Of a stretch of DNA of 64,000 nucleotides, positions 24,795 through 34,803 are shown piece by piece (the first letter of the stretch is position 1; every line of letters begins with the position of its first letter). The notes under the pieces are model-generated. The model had not been told where the DNA came from. It was given only the letters and a program-made list of their open reading frames with translations, and did not search any database. Source of the DNA: Sphingobium indicum BiD32. Lineage in GTDB: Bacteria > Pseudomonadota > Alphaproteobacteria > Sphingomonadales > Sphingomonadaceae. The position numbers and the translations under genes are program-made. The stretch covers positions 1 to 64,000 of the forward strand of contig NZ_CAVK010000250.1 of NCBI RefSeq assembly GCF_000382885.1, given 5' to 3'.

Positions 24795-25184
24795 ATGGCA
24801 CGCGAACCCCAGCGCATTAAGCGCCGTGAGCGCAAGAACATCTCGGCGGGCGTGGCACATGTCAACGCCAGCTTCAACAACACCATGGTGACCATCACCG
24901 ACGCCCAGGGCAACGCGATTTCCTGGTCCTCGGCCGGCATGATGGGCTTCAAGGGCAGCCGCAAATCGACCCCCTACGCCGCTCAGGTGTGTGCGGAAGA
25001 TGCCGGTCGCAAAGCCGCCGAACATGGCGTCCGCACCCTGGAAGTCGAAGTCAAGGGTCCGGGTTCGGGTCGTGAATCGGCCCTGCGCGCCCTTCAGGCC
25101 GTGGGTTTCCACATCACCTCCATCCGCGACGTGACGCCGATCCCGCATAACGGTGTGCGTCCGTCCAAGCGCCGCCGCGTCTAA
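24795..25184 (+). CDS. rpsK: 30S ribosomal protein S11
   Basis: A 129-residue S11 of the platform, binding 16S rRNA near the mRNA exit site. Family markers are [34 protein letters not shown] and the C-terminal [18 protein letters not shown]. It lies 73 bp after rpsM. Confidence 0.98.
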   Translation: MAREPQRIKRRERKNISAGVAHVNASFNNTMVTITDAQGNAISWSSAGMMGFKGSRKSTPYAAQVCAEDAGRKAAEHGVRTLEVEVKGPGSGRESALRALQAVGFHITSIRDVTPIPHNGVRPSKRRRV

Positions 25185-25303
25185 ACACGGCTGAGCGATA
25201 TGGCGGGCGGCGGACGCGCCGCCCGTTACCCGTCTGCATCGGCCGCAACGTCCTGTCGGGTCCAGGATCATAAGCGTTTCGGCCACATCCCCAGGGGAAT
25301 TAC

Positions 25304-26368
25304 ATGACTGTCAACATGAAGAACTGGCAGGAATTGAAGAAGCCCAACGCGCTGGAAATCAAGCCAACCAGCGACGGCAAGCGCAAGGCGACCTTCGTTG
25401 CCGAGCCACTAGAGCGCGGCTTCGGCCTGACGCTTGGCAACGCGCTACGCCGGGTTCTTCTTTCCTCGCTTCAGGGCGCGGCGGTCACCTCGATCAAGAT
25501 CGAGAACGTCCTGCATGAATTCTCGTCGCTCGCCGGCGTGCGTGAAGATGTCACCGACATCGTCCTCAACATCAAGCAGGTCGCGCTGCGGATGGAAGGC
25601 GATGGTCCCAAGCGGCTCCAGCTGTCGGCCACCGGCCCGGCTGTGGTCAAGGCTGGCGACATCAGCGTTGTTGGCGACATCGAAGTGATGAACCCGGACC
25701 TGGTGATCTGTCACCTCGATCAGGGCGCAACGCTGAACATGGAACTGACCGCTGACGTCGGCAAGGGCTATGTCCCCGCCGTCGCCAACCGTCCGGCAGA
25801 CGCGCCCATCGGCCTCATTCCGATCGACGCGCTCTACTCGCCGGTGCGTCAGGTTGCCTATAAGGTGGACAATACCCGCGTCGGCCAGGAACTGGACTAT
25901 GACAAGCTGTCGCTGACCGTCGAAACCGACGGCACCGTCACGCCGGAAGACGCGGTCGCATTTGCCGCGCGCATCCTGCAGGACCAGCTCCAGCTGTTCG
26001 TCCATTTCGAGGACGCGCTGCCCACCGCCGCGCCGTCGCAGGGCGGCCATGCGGTCGCATCGGCATCGGAAGGCGAAAGCGACACCAACCAGATCAATCG
26101 CTACCTCCTCAAGAAGGTGGACGAGCTGGAACTGTCGGTCCGCAGCGCCAACTGCCTCAAGAACGACAACATCATCTATATCGGCGATCTGGTCCAAAAG
26201 ACCGAAGCCGAGATGCTGCGCACCCCCAATTTCGGCCGCAAGTCGCTGAACGAAATCAAGGAAGTGCTGTCGTCCATGGGTCTGCGCCTGGGCATGGACA
26301 TCCCCGGCTGGCCGCCTGAGAATATCGAGGAAATGGCCAAGAAGCTCGAACAAGAGCTGCTGGGGTAA
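25304..26368 (+). CDS. rpoA: DNA-directed RNA polymerase alpha subunit
   Basis: A 354-residue alpha subunit. The N-terminal domain contains [23 protein letters not shown] for dimerisation and assembly. A linker follows ([12 protein letters not shown]). The C-terminal domain carries [19 protein letters not shown] and [17 protein letters not shown], which contacts UP elements and regulators. Length is typical for alphaproteobacteria. Confidence 0.98.
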   Translation: MTVNMKNWQELKKPNALEIKPTSDGKRKATFVAEPLERGFGLTLGNALRRVLLSSLQGAAVTSIKIENVLHEFSSLAGVREDVTDIVLNIKQVALRMEGDGPKRLQLSATGPAVVKAGDISVVGDIEVMNPDLVICHLDQGATLNMELTADVGKGYVPAVANRPADAPIGLIPIDALYSPVRQVAYKVDNTRVGQELDYDKLSLTVETDGTVTPEDAVAFAARILQDQLQLFVHFEDALPTAAPSQGGHAVASASEGESDTNQINRYLLKKVDELELSVRSANCLKNDNIIYIGDLVQKTEAEMLRTPNFGRKSLNEIKEVLSSMGLRLGMDIPGWPPENIEEMAKKLEQELLG

Positions 26369-26574
26369 GTCGGAGCGAGCCGCGCAGCGCAGCAGCGCGG
26401 CGGTTCGCAACGCGAACGCGCACGACCGGCCAGCGGCGCATAGCGCCGACTGACGTCACGGGATTTACTCCCGTGACGGTTGCCGGGAGACAGAATGGGT
26501 GTCGGCGGTGGCCCTATATCACCGCCTGGTCTGGGCTACCTGAAACGGGCCCTTAACGAACGAAGGAATGAAAT

Positions 26575-27000
26575 ATGCGTCATAGAATGGGTCAACGTCG
26601 TCTTCAGCGCGCCACCGGCCATCGCGTCGCCCTGCTGCGCAACCTCGCCGCCTCGCTGATCAAGCATGAGCAGATCCTGACCACCACGCCCAAGGCGAAG
26701 GAACTGCGTCCCTATGTCGAAAAGCTGATCACGCTGGCTAAGAAGGGTGGCCTGTCCAACCGTCGCCTGGCCGACGCCCGGCTGAAGGACGATGCGCAGC
26801 TGGCCAAGCTGTTTGAAGTCCTGGCCGAGCGCTACAAGGATCGCAACGGCGGCTATACCCGCGTGATCAAGGCCGGTATCCGCGCATCGGACGCCGCACC
26901 GATCGCGATCATCGAACTGGTCGACCGCGACGTCAGCGCCAAGGGTCAGGACAGCGGCCCGGTGCAGAGCGCCGACGAGGATGAATACGAAGCTGCCTGA
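26575..27000 (+). CDS. rplQ: 50S ribosomal protein L17
   Basis: A 141-residue L17 beginning [25 protein letters not shown], with [21 protein letters not shown] and [27 protein letters not shown]. The acidic C-terminal tail is usual in alphaproteobacteria. The 206-bp gap from rpoA holds a GTCACGGGA...TCCCGTGAC hairpin (about 26454-26476) and no gene. Confidence 0.98.
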   Translation: MRHRMGQRRLQRATGHRVALLRNLAASLIKHEQILTTTPKAKELRPYVEKLITLAKKGGLSNRRLADARLKDDAQLAKLFEVLAERYKDRNGGYTRVIKAGIRASDAAPIAIIELVDRDVSAKGQDSGPVQSADEDEYEAA

Positions 27001-27040
27001 TTGGTGCGGTCCTCCCCGCGAGGACTGGATGCTTTACCGA

Positions 27041-27079
27041 CAGGCCGTGGCTCTTTAGGAGCCACGGCCTGTTCTGTTT
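27041..27079 (+). terminator. Rho-independent terminator of the ribosomal protein block
   Basis: A perfect 13-bp stem (27041-27053 with 27059-27071, CAGGCCGTGGCTC) with loop TTTAG, followed by TTCTGTTTG. Confidence 0.85.
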
Positions 27080-27100
27080 GATAAAAGAGAATGAAAGAGG

Positions 27101-29272
27101 ATGCGCGTTACGGCTCGCCTGTTCCTGCTGCCGCTGTTGTTGGCGGCCAGCCCGGTCGTTGCGGGGCCGGAGGTGGCTGCCATCGACGCGGCCGGGCAGG
27201 GCTTGCGCTATCCGGCGGCCAGGCGTCTCGACCTGATTGAGGATCATTTCGGCGTGAAGGTCGCCGATCCCTATCGCTGGCTGGAAAATGACCTGCGCGC
27301 GGATCCTGCTGTACAGGACTGGGTCGCTCAGGAAAATGCGCTGACCCGCCGCTATATCGACGGACTGCCGGGCCGCACGGCGCTCAAGGCGCGGATGCAG
27401 GCATTGCTCTCGCATGGCCGTTATACCGTGCCGCGCAAGGCGGGCGGGCGCTATTTTTACGGCTATAACAAGGGGTTGCAGAACCAGACCCCACTTTATA
27501 TGCGCGAAGGGCTGGACGGCCCGCAGCGGTTGCTGATCGACCCCAATGAATGGGCGAAGGACGGCGCGAGCGCGCTGGCCGAGTGGACCCCGTCCCCAAA
27601 CGGCCGCTATCTTGCCTTTGCGGTGCAGGAGGCCGGCAGCGACTGGCGCACGCTTCGGCTGCTGGACGTGGATACCGGCCGGGTGCTCGATGACCGGATC
27701 GATTGGGTCAAATTCTCGACCATGGCCTGGGATGGGCGTGGGGAGGGCTTCTTCTATTCCCGCTATCCCGCGCCGCAGGGGGATATGGCATTTCGGTCGG
27801 CCAATGAGGACCAGCAGCTTTTCTATCATCGCGTCGGCACAGCGCAGGCGCAGGACCAGCTCATCTATGCCACGCCAGATCGCCCGAAACTGAGCCATAC
27901 CGCGCAGGTTACCAATGACGGGCGCTGGCTCATCATCAACTCCTTCCAGGGGATCGACTCGCGCCGCGAAATTCACGTCGCTCCGCTCGACGGTGGGCCA
28001 GTCACGCCCCGCCGTCTGGTCAAGGGACCGACGCAGGACTGGCGGCTGATCGGCAGTCGGGGGGCGACTCTTTATTTCATCACCGACGATCATGCCCCAG
28101 GGTCGCGCGTGGTGACGCTGGACGCAGCAAATCCCAGGCGCAAGCCGCAACCGGTGGTAGCAGAGCGTCCAGAGACGCTGGCGGGCGGTTCGCTGGTCGG
28201 CAACCGCCTGATCCTGGCCTATATGAACCAGGCTGAAACCATCGCCGAACTGGTCGAGCTGGATGGGCGCAAAGTTGGCGACGTGCCCTTGCCCGGCATG
28301 GGGACGGCAGCGGGCTTTGGCGGGCGCGATGGCGATCCGGAGACATTTTTCAGCTTTTCGGGCTTTACCACCCCGTCCAGCATCTACCGCTTTGATACCT
28401 CGACCCTGCAAAGCCAATTGTTCGCGCAGCCCGAACTGCCTTTCAATCCCGACGAATACGGGGTGGAGCAGATCAGCTATCTGTCCAGGGATGGCACCCG
28501 CGTGCCGATGACGGTCATCCGCAAGAAAGCGCTGGCTGACCGGGCGATCGCGGCACCGACGATCCTTTACGGCTATGGCGGCTTCAACATCAGCCTGACG
28601 CCGGGCTATTCGGCGACGCGGCTGGCCTGGCTGGAACAGGGCGGGGTCTATGCCATCGCCAATCTGCGCGGCGGCGGCGAGTTCGGCAAGGCGTGGCATG
28701 ACGCCGGACGTGGCCCCAACAAGCAGAATGTGTTCGACGATTTCATCGCGGCGGCCGAATATCTCAAGGCCAATGGCTATAGCACCCCCGATGGTCTGGC
28801 GATCGAGGGCCGCTCCAATGGCGGCCTGCTCGTCGGTGCCGTGGTCAACCAGCGGCCCGACCTGTTCGCCGCCGCCCTGCCTGCCGTCGGGGTCATGGAC
28901 ATGCTGCGCTTTGATCGTTTCACCGCCGGACGCTATTGGGTCGACGATTATGGATCGCCGGGCCGGGCCGAGGATTTTCCGCTGTTGTACGGCTATTCGC
29001 CCTATCACAACATCCTGTCCGGCAAGGATTATCCCGCGATCCTCGTCACCACCGCCGACACCGACGACCGGGTCGTTCCTGCCCACAGCTTCAAATATGC
29101 CGCCGCCCTGCAGGCCGCGAATGTGGGGAGCCGACCCCGGCTGCTGCGCGTCGAAACGCGCGCGGGCCATGGCGCCGGCAAGCCGATCGACAAGCTGATC
29201 GACGAATATGCCGACAGCTATGCCTTTCTGGCGTCCTTCACGGGTTTGCAGATCAAGGCGGATCCGCAATAG
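27101..29272 (+). CDS. Prolyl oligopeptidase family serine peptidase (S9A)
   Basis: A 723-residue exported peptidase. A signal peptide is followed by the S9 entry motif DPYRWLEND, a seven-blade propeller region, and a C-terminal alpha/beta-hydrolase domain. The catalytic Ser is in EGRSNGGLL (about residue 572), the Asp in TADTDDRVVP (about 655) and the His in RAGHGAGKP (about 690). Such enzymes cleave after proline in short peptides. Export suggests periplasmic peptide breakdown. Confidence 0.95.
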   Translation: MRVTARLFLLPLLLAASPVVAGPEVAAIDAAGQGLRYPAARRLDLIEDHFGVKVADPYRWLENDLRADPAVQDWVAQENALTRRYIDGLPGRTALKARMQALLSHGRYTVPRKAGGRYFYGYNKGLQNQTPLYMREGLDGPQRLLIDPNEWAKDGASALAEWTPSPNGRYLAFAVQEAGSDWRTLRLLDVDTGRVLDDRIDWVKFSTMAWDGRGEGFFYSRYPAPQGDMAFRSANEDQQLFYHRVGTAQAQDQLIYATPDRPKLSHTAQVTNDGRWLIINSFQGIDSRREIHVAPLDGGPVTPRRLVKGPTQDWRLIGSRGATLYFITDDHAPGSRVVTLDAANPRRKPQPVVAERPETLAGGSLVGNRLILAYMNQAETIAELVELDGRKVGDVPLPGMGTAAGFGGRDGDPETFFSFSGFTTPSSIYRFDTSTLQSQLFAQPELPFNPDEYGVEQISYLSRDGTRVPMTVIRKKALADRAIAAPTILYGYGGFNISLTPGYSATRLAWLEQGGVYAIANLRGGGEFGKAWHDAGRGPNKQNVFDDFIAAAEYLKANGYSTPDGLAIEGRSNGGLLVGAVVNQRPDLFAAALPAVGVMDMLRFDRFTAGRYWVDDYGSPGRAEDFPLLYGYSPYHNILSGKDYPAILVTTADTDDRVVPAHSFKYAAALQAANVGSRPRLLRVETRAGHGAGKPIDKLIDEYADSYAFLASFTGLQIKADPQ

Positions 29273-29333
29273 TCGTTCAGCCGTGCGACAGCCGGACGTG
29301 GATAGAGACCGTTTGACCGCAGGAGGAACAGGC

Positions 29334-29921
29334 ATGGGCAAGTCGCGCTGGATGACAGGATCGCTGGTTGGGCTTGCACTGCTGGTTAGCAGTATCACCC
29401 CGGCGCAGGCGCGCCCGCGCTATGATCGCGGCCATGATCGTGGCTGGGGCCATCATCATCGTGATCGCGGCAATGGCTTCGGCTTTGGCGATGCCGTGGG
29501 TGTAGTCGCGCTGATCGGCGCGGTGGCGATCGTCGCTTCCTCCATGTCGAAGGACAAGAAGGCCGCGCGCAATAGTGACGGAACCGCACCCCCGCCCGCT
29601 AGCGGGACCGATTATGGTGCCGATGTCAGAAGCGACGATGATTTTTCCGATGTTGCCGCGACACATGGCGATCAGGACCAGATGACCGACGCCTGCGCGG
29701 TCGCCGCGCGCGATGAGGCGCAGGGTCAGAATGGCGGCTATGCCGAGGTACGGCGCATGGACGAACCGCGTGCCGCACAGGACGGCTATAATATTGACGG
29801 TGAGGTCGAATCCCGCGCCAGTTATCGCGCCGCAACCGGCACGACCCGCCGCTTCACCTGCACGATCAAGGACGGCCGTGTCGCCCAGGTCTATCTGAGC
29901 CGTGATGTCGTAATGCGCTGA
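29334..29921 (+). CDS. Exported hypothetical protein with central hydrophobic segment
   Basis: A 195-residue protein. A signal peptide (SLVGLALLVSSITPAQA) is followed by a His/Arg/Gly-rich stretch (RGHDRGWGHHHRDRGNG), a hydrophobic segment (GVVALIGAVAIVASSM) and an acidic domain ending VESRASYRAATGTTRRFTCTIKDGRVAQVYL. The C-terminal part looks like a small beta domain that may sit in the periplasm. The ATG at 29334 has an AGGAGGA site upstream. The next gene starts 10 bp after its stop. Confidence 0.75.
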   Translation: MGKSRWMTGSLVGLALLVSSITPAQARPRYDRGHDRGWGHHHRDRGNGFGFGDAVGVVALIGAVAIVASSMSKDKKAARNSDGTAPPPASGTDYGADVRSDDDFSDVAATHGDQDQMTDACAVAARDEAQGQNGGYAEVRRMDEPRAAQDGYNIDGEVESRASYRAATGTTRRFTCTIKDGRVAQVYLSRDVVMR

Positions 29922-29931
29922 GGCCGCAGCG

Positions 29932-30585
29932 ATGCGCCGTCACCCACCGTCGCGCCATGTCCTGGCTTTTGGCCTGGCGGCGCTGGCAGGGATGGTCGAT
30001 GCTTTGGGGCTACTCAAGCTGGGCGGGCTGTTCGTGTCCTTCATGAGCGGCAATTCGACCCGGATGGCGGTCGGCATCGCGACCCAGCCCGCGCTGGCAT
30101 GGGCCGCAATTGGGCTGATCGGGGCATTTGTCGGCGGGGTATTTGCCGGTGCATTGCTGGCGCGGGCGGCCGGGCGGTGGCGCAAACAGGCGGTGCTGGG
30201 ACTGGTGCTGGCGCTGTTGACCATGGCCGCAGCGCTGGCCGGATCGGCCGGGGATGGCCTCACCTTGCTGATGGCGGCGGCGATGGGCGCGGTGAACAAT
30301 GTATTCCAGCGCGATGGCGAAGTGAGCATAGGCGTCACCTATATGACCGGTGCGCTGGTGAAGTTGGGGCAGGCACTGGCCAGCACAGTGACCGGCGGAC
30401 CGCTTCTTGGCTGGGTGCCTCATTTGCTGCTCTGGCTGGGTCTGGTTGCGGGCGCAGTGGCGGGCGCTCTGCTGTTTGGACGGATGGACCTTGGCGCCTT
30501 GTGGGTCGCGTGCGGCTGGTGCGTGTTGCTGTTGCTGTGGAGCGCCTGGCTGGGGCCGCTGCCGCGCCCTGATCGCTTGGCATGA
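29932..30585 (+). CDS. YoaK/DUF1275 family membrane protein
   Basis: A 217-residue polytopic protein with about six helices and the DUF1275 signature GMVDALGLLKLGGLFVSFMSGNSTRMAVG near the N-terminus, and MGAVNNVFQRDGEVSIGVTYMTGALVKLGQAL in the middle. The transported substrate is unknown. An MFS transporter gene follows closely on the same strand. Confidence 0.88.
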   Translation: MRRHPPSRHVLAFGLAALAGMVDALGLLKLGGLFVSFMSGNSTRMAVGIATQPALAWAAIGLIGAFVGGVFAGALLARAAGRWRKQAVLGLVLALLTMAAALAGSAGDGLTLLMAAAMGAVNNVFQRDGEVSIGVTYMTGALVKLGQALASTVTGGPLLGWVPHLLLWLGLVAGAVAGALLFGRMDLGALWVACGWCVLLLLWSAWLGPLPRPDRLA

Positions 30586-30612
30586 TCATGCTTGCGCTCT
30601 AGGCGGTTGCCT

Positions 30613-31845
30613 ATGCCCGCCACCATCCTGCCCCGCCGCAACGCGGCCATTGCCTTCATCCTGGTGACGGCACTGCTCGACGTCATGTCGATGGGGATCA
30701 TCATCCCGGTGCTGCCGCAACTCATCCAATCGCTGTCCGGCTCCAGCAGCGCGGCGGGCCTGTGGAACGGCGTATTCGTGGCGCTGTGGGCGGGGATGCA
30801 GTTCATCTGCTCGCCGATCATCGGGTCCTTGTCCGACCGTTTCGGGCGGCGGCCCGTTATCCTCGTGTCGGTCTGCGGCCTCGCGCTCGACTATGTGCTG
30901 ATGGCGGTGGCACCCAATTTATGGTGGCTGGCGCTGGGGCGGATATTGGCGGGGGTTACGTCATCCAGTTTCACCTCGGTCTTTGCCTATATGGCCGACA
31001 TCACCCGGCCCGAAGAGCGCGCGCGCGGCTATGGCCTGATTGGTGCCGCGTTCAGCGGCGGCTTCGTCGCCGGGCCGTTGCTGGGCGGCATATTGGGCGA
31101 GATTTCGTTGCGCGCTCCCTTCTGGGCAGCGGCGAGCCTGTCGGGGCTGGCCTTTCTCTATGGCCTGATCGTCCTGCCCGAATCCTTGCCGCGCAAAAAG
31201 CGGATGGCCTTTTCATGGGCGCGGGCCAATCCGTTCGGCGCGCTGACGCTGCTGCGGTCCCACCCGGAACTGTCGAGCCTGGCGATCGTCAATTTCCTGC
31301 TCTATTTCGCCCATCACCTCTTCTCCGCCGTGTTCGTCCTCTACGCCGGGGATCGTTATGGCTGGGGGGCTTGGCAGGTCGGCAGCCTGCTCGCCATGGT
31401 CGGACTGCTTGACATGATGGTGCAGGGTCTGCTGGTCGGGCCGGTGGTGAAGCGGTTGGGCGATCGGACCACGATGGTGACGGGTCTGGCCTTTGGCGCA
31501 GTCGGCATCGCCTGCATGGGCCTGGCACCGACCGGCTGGTTATTCGTCGCGGCCATGCTGCCCAATGCCTTATGGGGGCTGGCGATGCCGACGATCCAGT
31601 CGCTGATGACGCGGCGCGTGTCCGAATCCGAACAGGGCCAGTTGCAGGGTGCCAACAACAGCGTTGGCAGCATTGCAGGGATTGTGTCGCCACTCTTTTT
31701 CGGTGGCGTCTATGCGCTGTCGGTCGGCGGCAATCCGACATTGCCCTTCATCGGCAGCGCTTTCCTGATGGCGGCGGGCGTGCTGGCTGGCGCGGCGATT
31801 TTGGGCTGGGCGGCCGGGCGCGGACTGGAGGCCGACACGGCATAG
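30613..31845 (+). CDS. TetA-like major facilitator superfamily efflux transporter
   Basis: A 410-residue, 12-helix transporter. MFS motif A is clear (GSLSDRFGRRPVIL), and the first helix has DVMSMGIIIPVLPQL as in TetA/Tet(A)-type drug:H+ antiporters. A motif-C-like segment (GAAFSGGFVAGPLLGGILG) lies in helix 5, typical of exporters. The ATG at 30613 is preferred over a start seven codons up. The substrate cannot be told; tetracycline resistance should not be assumed. Confidence 0.88.
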   Translation: MPATILPRRNAAIAFILVTALLDVMSMGIIIPVLPQLIQSLSGSSSAAGLWNGVFVALWAGMQFICSPIIGSLSDRFGRRPVILVSVCGLALDYVLMAVAPNLWWLALGRILAGVTSSSFTSVFAYMADITRPEERARGYGLIGAAFSGGFVAGPLLGGILGEISLRAPFWAAASLSGLAFLYGLIVLPESLPRKKRMAFSWARANPFGALTLLRSHPELSSLAIVNFLLYFAHHLFSAVFVLYAGDRYGWGAWQVGSLLAMVGLLDMMVQGLLVGPVVKRLGDRTTMVTGLAFGAVGIACMGLAPTGWLFVAAMLPNALWGLAMPTIQSLMTRRVSESEQGQLQGANNSVGSIAGIVSPLFFGGVYALSVGGNPTLPFIGSAFLMAAGVLAGAAILGWAAGRGLEADTA

Positions 31846-31924
31846 GTCGCGAAAACTGGACATACGGGCAAGGGGCGACTAACCGGACGCGAATCCCTTC
31901 CCTCGGTCACATAAAGGCGATTCG

Positions 31925-33484
31925 ATGACGCTGCCCCTTCAGGATTCCATCCTTATCGTGGACTTCGGCAGCCAGGTGACCCAGCTCATCGCCCGGCGCG
32001 TGCGCGAAGCGGGCGTCTATTCCGAGATCGCGCCCTTCAACAGCGCTGCTGAAGCCTTCGCCCGGATGCAGCCCAAGGGCGTGATCCTGTCGGGCGGGCC
32101 ATCCTCGGTCATGTGGGACGATTCGCCCCGCGCACCGCAGGCGATTTTCGACGCGGGGGTGCCGGTGCTGGGCATCTGCTATGGCCAGCAGACGATGATG
32201 CAGCAGCTGGGTGGCAATGTCGAAGGCGGCGAGAGCGGCGAGTTCGGCCGTGCCTTCATCGAGGTGCAAAAGCCCTGCGCGCTATTCGACGGATTGTGGG
32301 CGCCGGGCGAAAAGCATCAGGTGTGGATGAGCCATGGCGACAAGGTGACGCAGCTGGCCGACGGGTTCGAGGTCGTCGCGACGAGTGAGGGCGCGCCCTT
32401 TGCCGTCACCGCCAACGAAGCAAAACGCTTCTACGCCACCCAGTTCCACCCAGAAGTCGTCCACACCCCCGATGGCGGCAAGCTGCTCGCCAATTTTGTC
32501 CGCCATGTCTGCGGCTTGGCGGGCGACTGGACCATGGCGGAGTTCCGCGCGACCAAGATTGCCGACATTCGCGCGCAGGTGGGCCAGGGTCGAGTGATTT
32601 GCGGTCTATCTGGCGGGGTCGACAGCGCGGTCGCGGCCGTACTGATCCATGAAGCGATCGGCGACCAGTTGACCTGCGTGTTCGTCGACCATGGCCTGAT
32701 GCGGCTGGGCGAGGCCGAGCAGGTCGTCACCCTGTTCCGTGAACATTATGGCATCAAACTGGTCCATGTGAATGCCGAGGATCGCTTCCTGGGTGGCCTC
32801 GCGGGCCTCACTGACCCCGAAAAGAAGCGCAAATTCATCGGCGGCGAATTTATCGCGGTGTTCGAGGAAGAAGCTGCGAAGATCGGTGGTGCGGACTTCC
32901 TGGCGCAGGGGACGCTCTATCCCGACGTGATCGAAAGCGTCAGCTTCACCGGCGGACCCAGCGTGACGATCAAGTCGCACCATAATGTCGGCGGCCTGCC
33001 CGAACGCATGAACATGAAGCTGGTCGAGCCGTTGCGCGAACTGTTCAAGGACGAAGTGCGCGTGCTGGGTCGGGAACTGGGCCTGCCGGAGATTTTCGTC
33101 GGCCGTCATCCCTTCCCCGGACCCGGCCTCGCCATCCGTATTCCAGGTGAAGTCACCAAGGAACGCTGCGACATTTTGCGCAAGGCGGACGCGGTCTATC
33201 TGGAGGAAATCCGCAATGCGGGCCTCTACGACGCGATCTGGCAGGCTTTTGCGGTGCTGCTGCCCGTCCGCACGGTTGGCGTGATGGGCGACATGCGCAC
33301 CTATGACAGCGTGTGCGCGCTGCGCGCGGTTACCTCGACCGACGGCATGACGGCGGACATCTACCCGTTCGACGCGGCGTTCTTGAGCCGGGTGTCCACG
33401 CGCATCATCAATGAGGTCAAGGGCATTAACCGCGTGGTCTATGACTATACGTCCAAGCCGCCGGGAACCATTGAGTGGGAGTAA
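31925..33484 (+). CDS. guaA: GMP synthase (glutamine-hydrolysing)
   Basis: The 519-residue enzyme that converts XMP to GMP with glutamine and ATP. The N-terminal class I amidotransferase domain has the nucleophile in GICYGQQTM and the His/Glu in [10 protein letters not shown]. The ATP-pyrophosphatase P-loop is [12 protein letters not shown]. The C-terminal dimerisation domain ends [17 protein letters not shown]. Confidence 0.98.
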   Translation: MTLPLQDSILIVDFGSQVTQLIARRVREAGVYSEIAPFNSAAEAFARMQPKGVILSGGPSSVMWDDSPRAPQAIFDAGVPVLGICYGQQTMMQQLGGNVEGGESGEFGRAFIEVQKPCALFDGLWAPGEKHQVWMSHGDKVTQLADGFEVVATSEGAPFAVTANEAKRFYATQFHPEVVHTPDGGKLLANFVRHVCGLAGDWTMAEFRATKIADIRAQVGQGRVICGLSGGVDSAVAAVLIHEAIGDQLTCVFVDHGLMRLGEAEQVVTLFREHYGIKLVHVNAEDRFLGGLAGLTDPEKKRKFIGGEFIAVFEEEAAKIGGADFLAQGTLYPDVIESVSFTGGPSVTIKSHHNVGGLPERMNMKLVEPLRELFKDEVRVLGRELGLPEIFVGRHPFPGPGLAIRIPGEVTKERCDILRKADAVYLEEIRNAGLYDAIWQAFAVLLPVRTVGVMGDMRTYDSVCALRAVTSTDGMTADIYPFDAAFLSRVSTRIINEVKGINRVVYDYTSKPPGTIEWE

Positions 33485-33526
33485 ATCGGATAAAATGGCC
33501 GTCCGGGGGACGGCCATCCGATTTAC
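33481..33526 (+). terminator. Terminator hairpin after guaA
   Basis: A 10-bp outer stem (33481-33490 with 33517-33526) and a 10-bp inner stem (ATGGCCGTCC with its complement) form a long hairpin that begins at the guaA stop codon. There is no strong T-run. Confidence 0.65.
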
Positions 33527-33580
33527 TCAGCCGCGCAAGCGGCTGCCGCGGCACTCGACCATCCTGTGATGGAGTTGGCC

Positions 33581-34774
33581 ATGCTTGATCCAGCCTTCGG
33601 CCACCCCGTCTATCGGGACATGCCGACCACCATTTTCGAGCATATGTCCGCGCTCGCGCGCGAGACCGGGTCGATCAATCTGGGACAGGGCTTCCCCGAT
33701 GCGCCGGGGCCGCCCGACATTTTGAACATGGCGGCCCAGGCGCTGCTGACCCGCTCCAATCAATATCCGCCGATGGCAGGCCTGCCGGAATTGCGGGCGG
33801 CGGTAGCAAGCCATTATGCGCTGCATCAGGGGCTGGACCTGACCCCGCAGGAGGTGATCGTCACATCTGGCGCGACCGAGGCGATTGCCGCGACCTTGCT
33901 GGCGCTGGTGCAGCCGGGCCACGAGGTTCTGCTGCTGGCCCCGCTTTACGATGCCTATCTGCCGCTGATCGAGCGGGCGGGTGGCGTGGCCAAGGTCGTG
34001 CGTCTGACCCCGCCCGAATGGCGGATCACGCAAGCCGCGCTCGAGGCCGCTGCCTCGCCGCGCACGCGATTTCTGCTGATGAACAACCCGGTCAATCCCA
34101 CCGGCATCGTCCTGCGCGAGGAGGAATTGGCGCTGCTCGCGCGCTTCTGCGTCGAACGCGACCTGATCGCCATTTGTGACGAAGTGTGGGAGCATCTGAC
34201 CTATGATGGCGTGCGGCATCACCCGCTGATGGCGCAACCGGGGATGCGCGAACGGACGGTGAAGATCGGGTCGGCGGGCAAGATTTTCTCGCTCACCGGC
34301 TGGAAGGTCGGCTGGATGTGTGCCGCTCCGCCGGTCGCGACGCTGCTGGCGCGGGCGCATCAATTCCTGACCTTCACCACCCCGCCCAACCTGCAATGGG
34401 CGGTGGCCAAGGGGCTGGCCAAGCCGGTCGAATGGTTCGACGCGATGCGCGCGGATTATCAGGCGTCGCGCGACCGGCTGGTCGCGGGATTGACCAAGGC
34501 GGGATTCCTCCTGCTGCCCAGCCAGGCGACATGGTTCGTCTGCGTCGATCTGCCGGCCAGCGGCATCGCCATGGACGATGCCGAATTTTGTGAGCGGATC
34601 GTTCATGAGGCCGGGGTCGCGGCGATCCCGATTTCCGCTTTCTATCCCGATGACCCTGTCACCCATCTGGTCCGGCTATGCTTTTCCAAGGCGGATGATG
34701 TGCTGGATGAGGCGGTGGCGCGGCTGGCCGAGTTTCGGCGACGGGCAGTTGCGGCGGATGGCGAAGCCCGCTAA
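33581..34774 (+). CDS. PLP-dependent class I aminotransferase
   Basis: A fold-type I aminotransferase of 397 residues, close in pattern to methionine/kynurenine aminotransferases (YbdL-like). Markers are INLGQGFPDAPGP, TSGATEAIAATLLAL, NNPVNPTGIVL, CDEVWEHLTYDG and the PLP lysine in GSAGKIFSLTGWKVGW. A C-terminal Arg region (HLVRLCFSK) binds the carboxylate. A GGAG six bases before the ATG at 33581 decides the start over GTG 33566 and ATG 33569. Substrate preference is inferred only. rmuC follows 29 bp later. Confidence 0.9.
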   Translation: MLDPAFGHPVYRDMPTTIFEHMSALARETGSINLGQGFPDAPGPPDILNMAAQALLTRSNQYPPMAGLPELRAAVASHYALHQGLDLTPQEVIVTSGATEAIAATLLALVQPGHEVLLLAPLYDAYLPLIERAGGVAKVVRLTPPEWRITQAALEAAASPRTRFLLMNNPVNPTGIVLREEELALLARFCVERDLIAICDEVWEHLTYDGVRHHPLMAQPGMRERTVKIGSAGKIFSLTGWKVGWMCAAPPVATLLARAHQFLTFTTPPNLQWAVAKGLAKPVEWFDAMRADYQASRDRLVAGLTKAGFLLLPSQATWFVCVDLPASGIAMDDAEFCERIVHEAGVAAIPISAFYPDDPVTHLVRLCFSKADDVLDEAVARLAEFRRRAVAADGEAR

Positions 34775-34803
34775 GTTCCCTTTTCGTTCCGGAAGGGCTG
34801 TTC

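Noticed and set aside
26933-29398. 821-codon frame antisense to the prolyl oligopeptidase
   Set aside because: Composition of reverse codons; the plus gene has all catalytic motifs.
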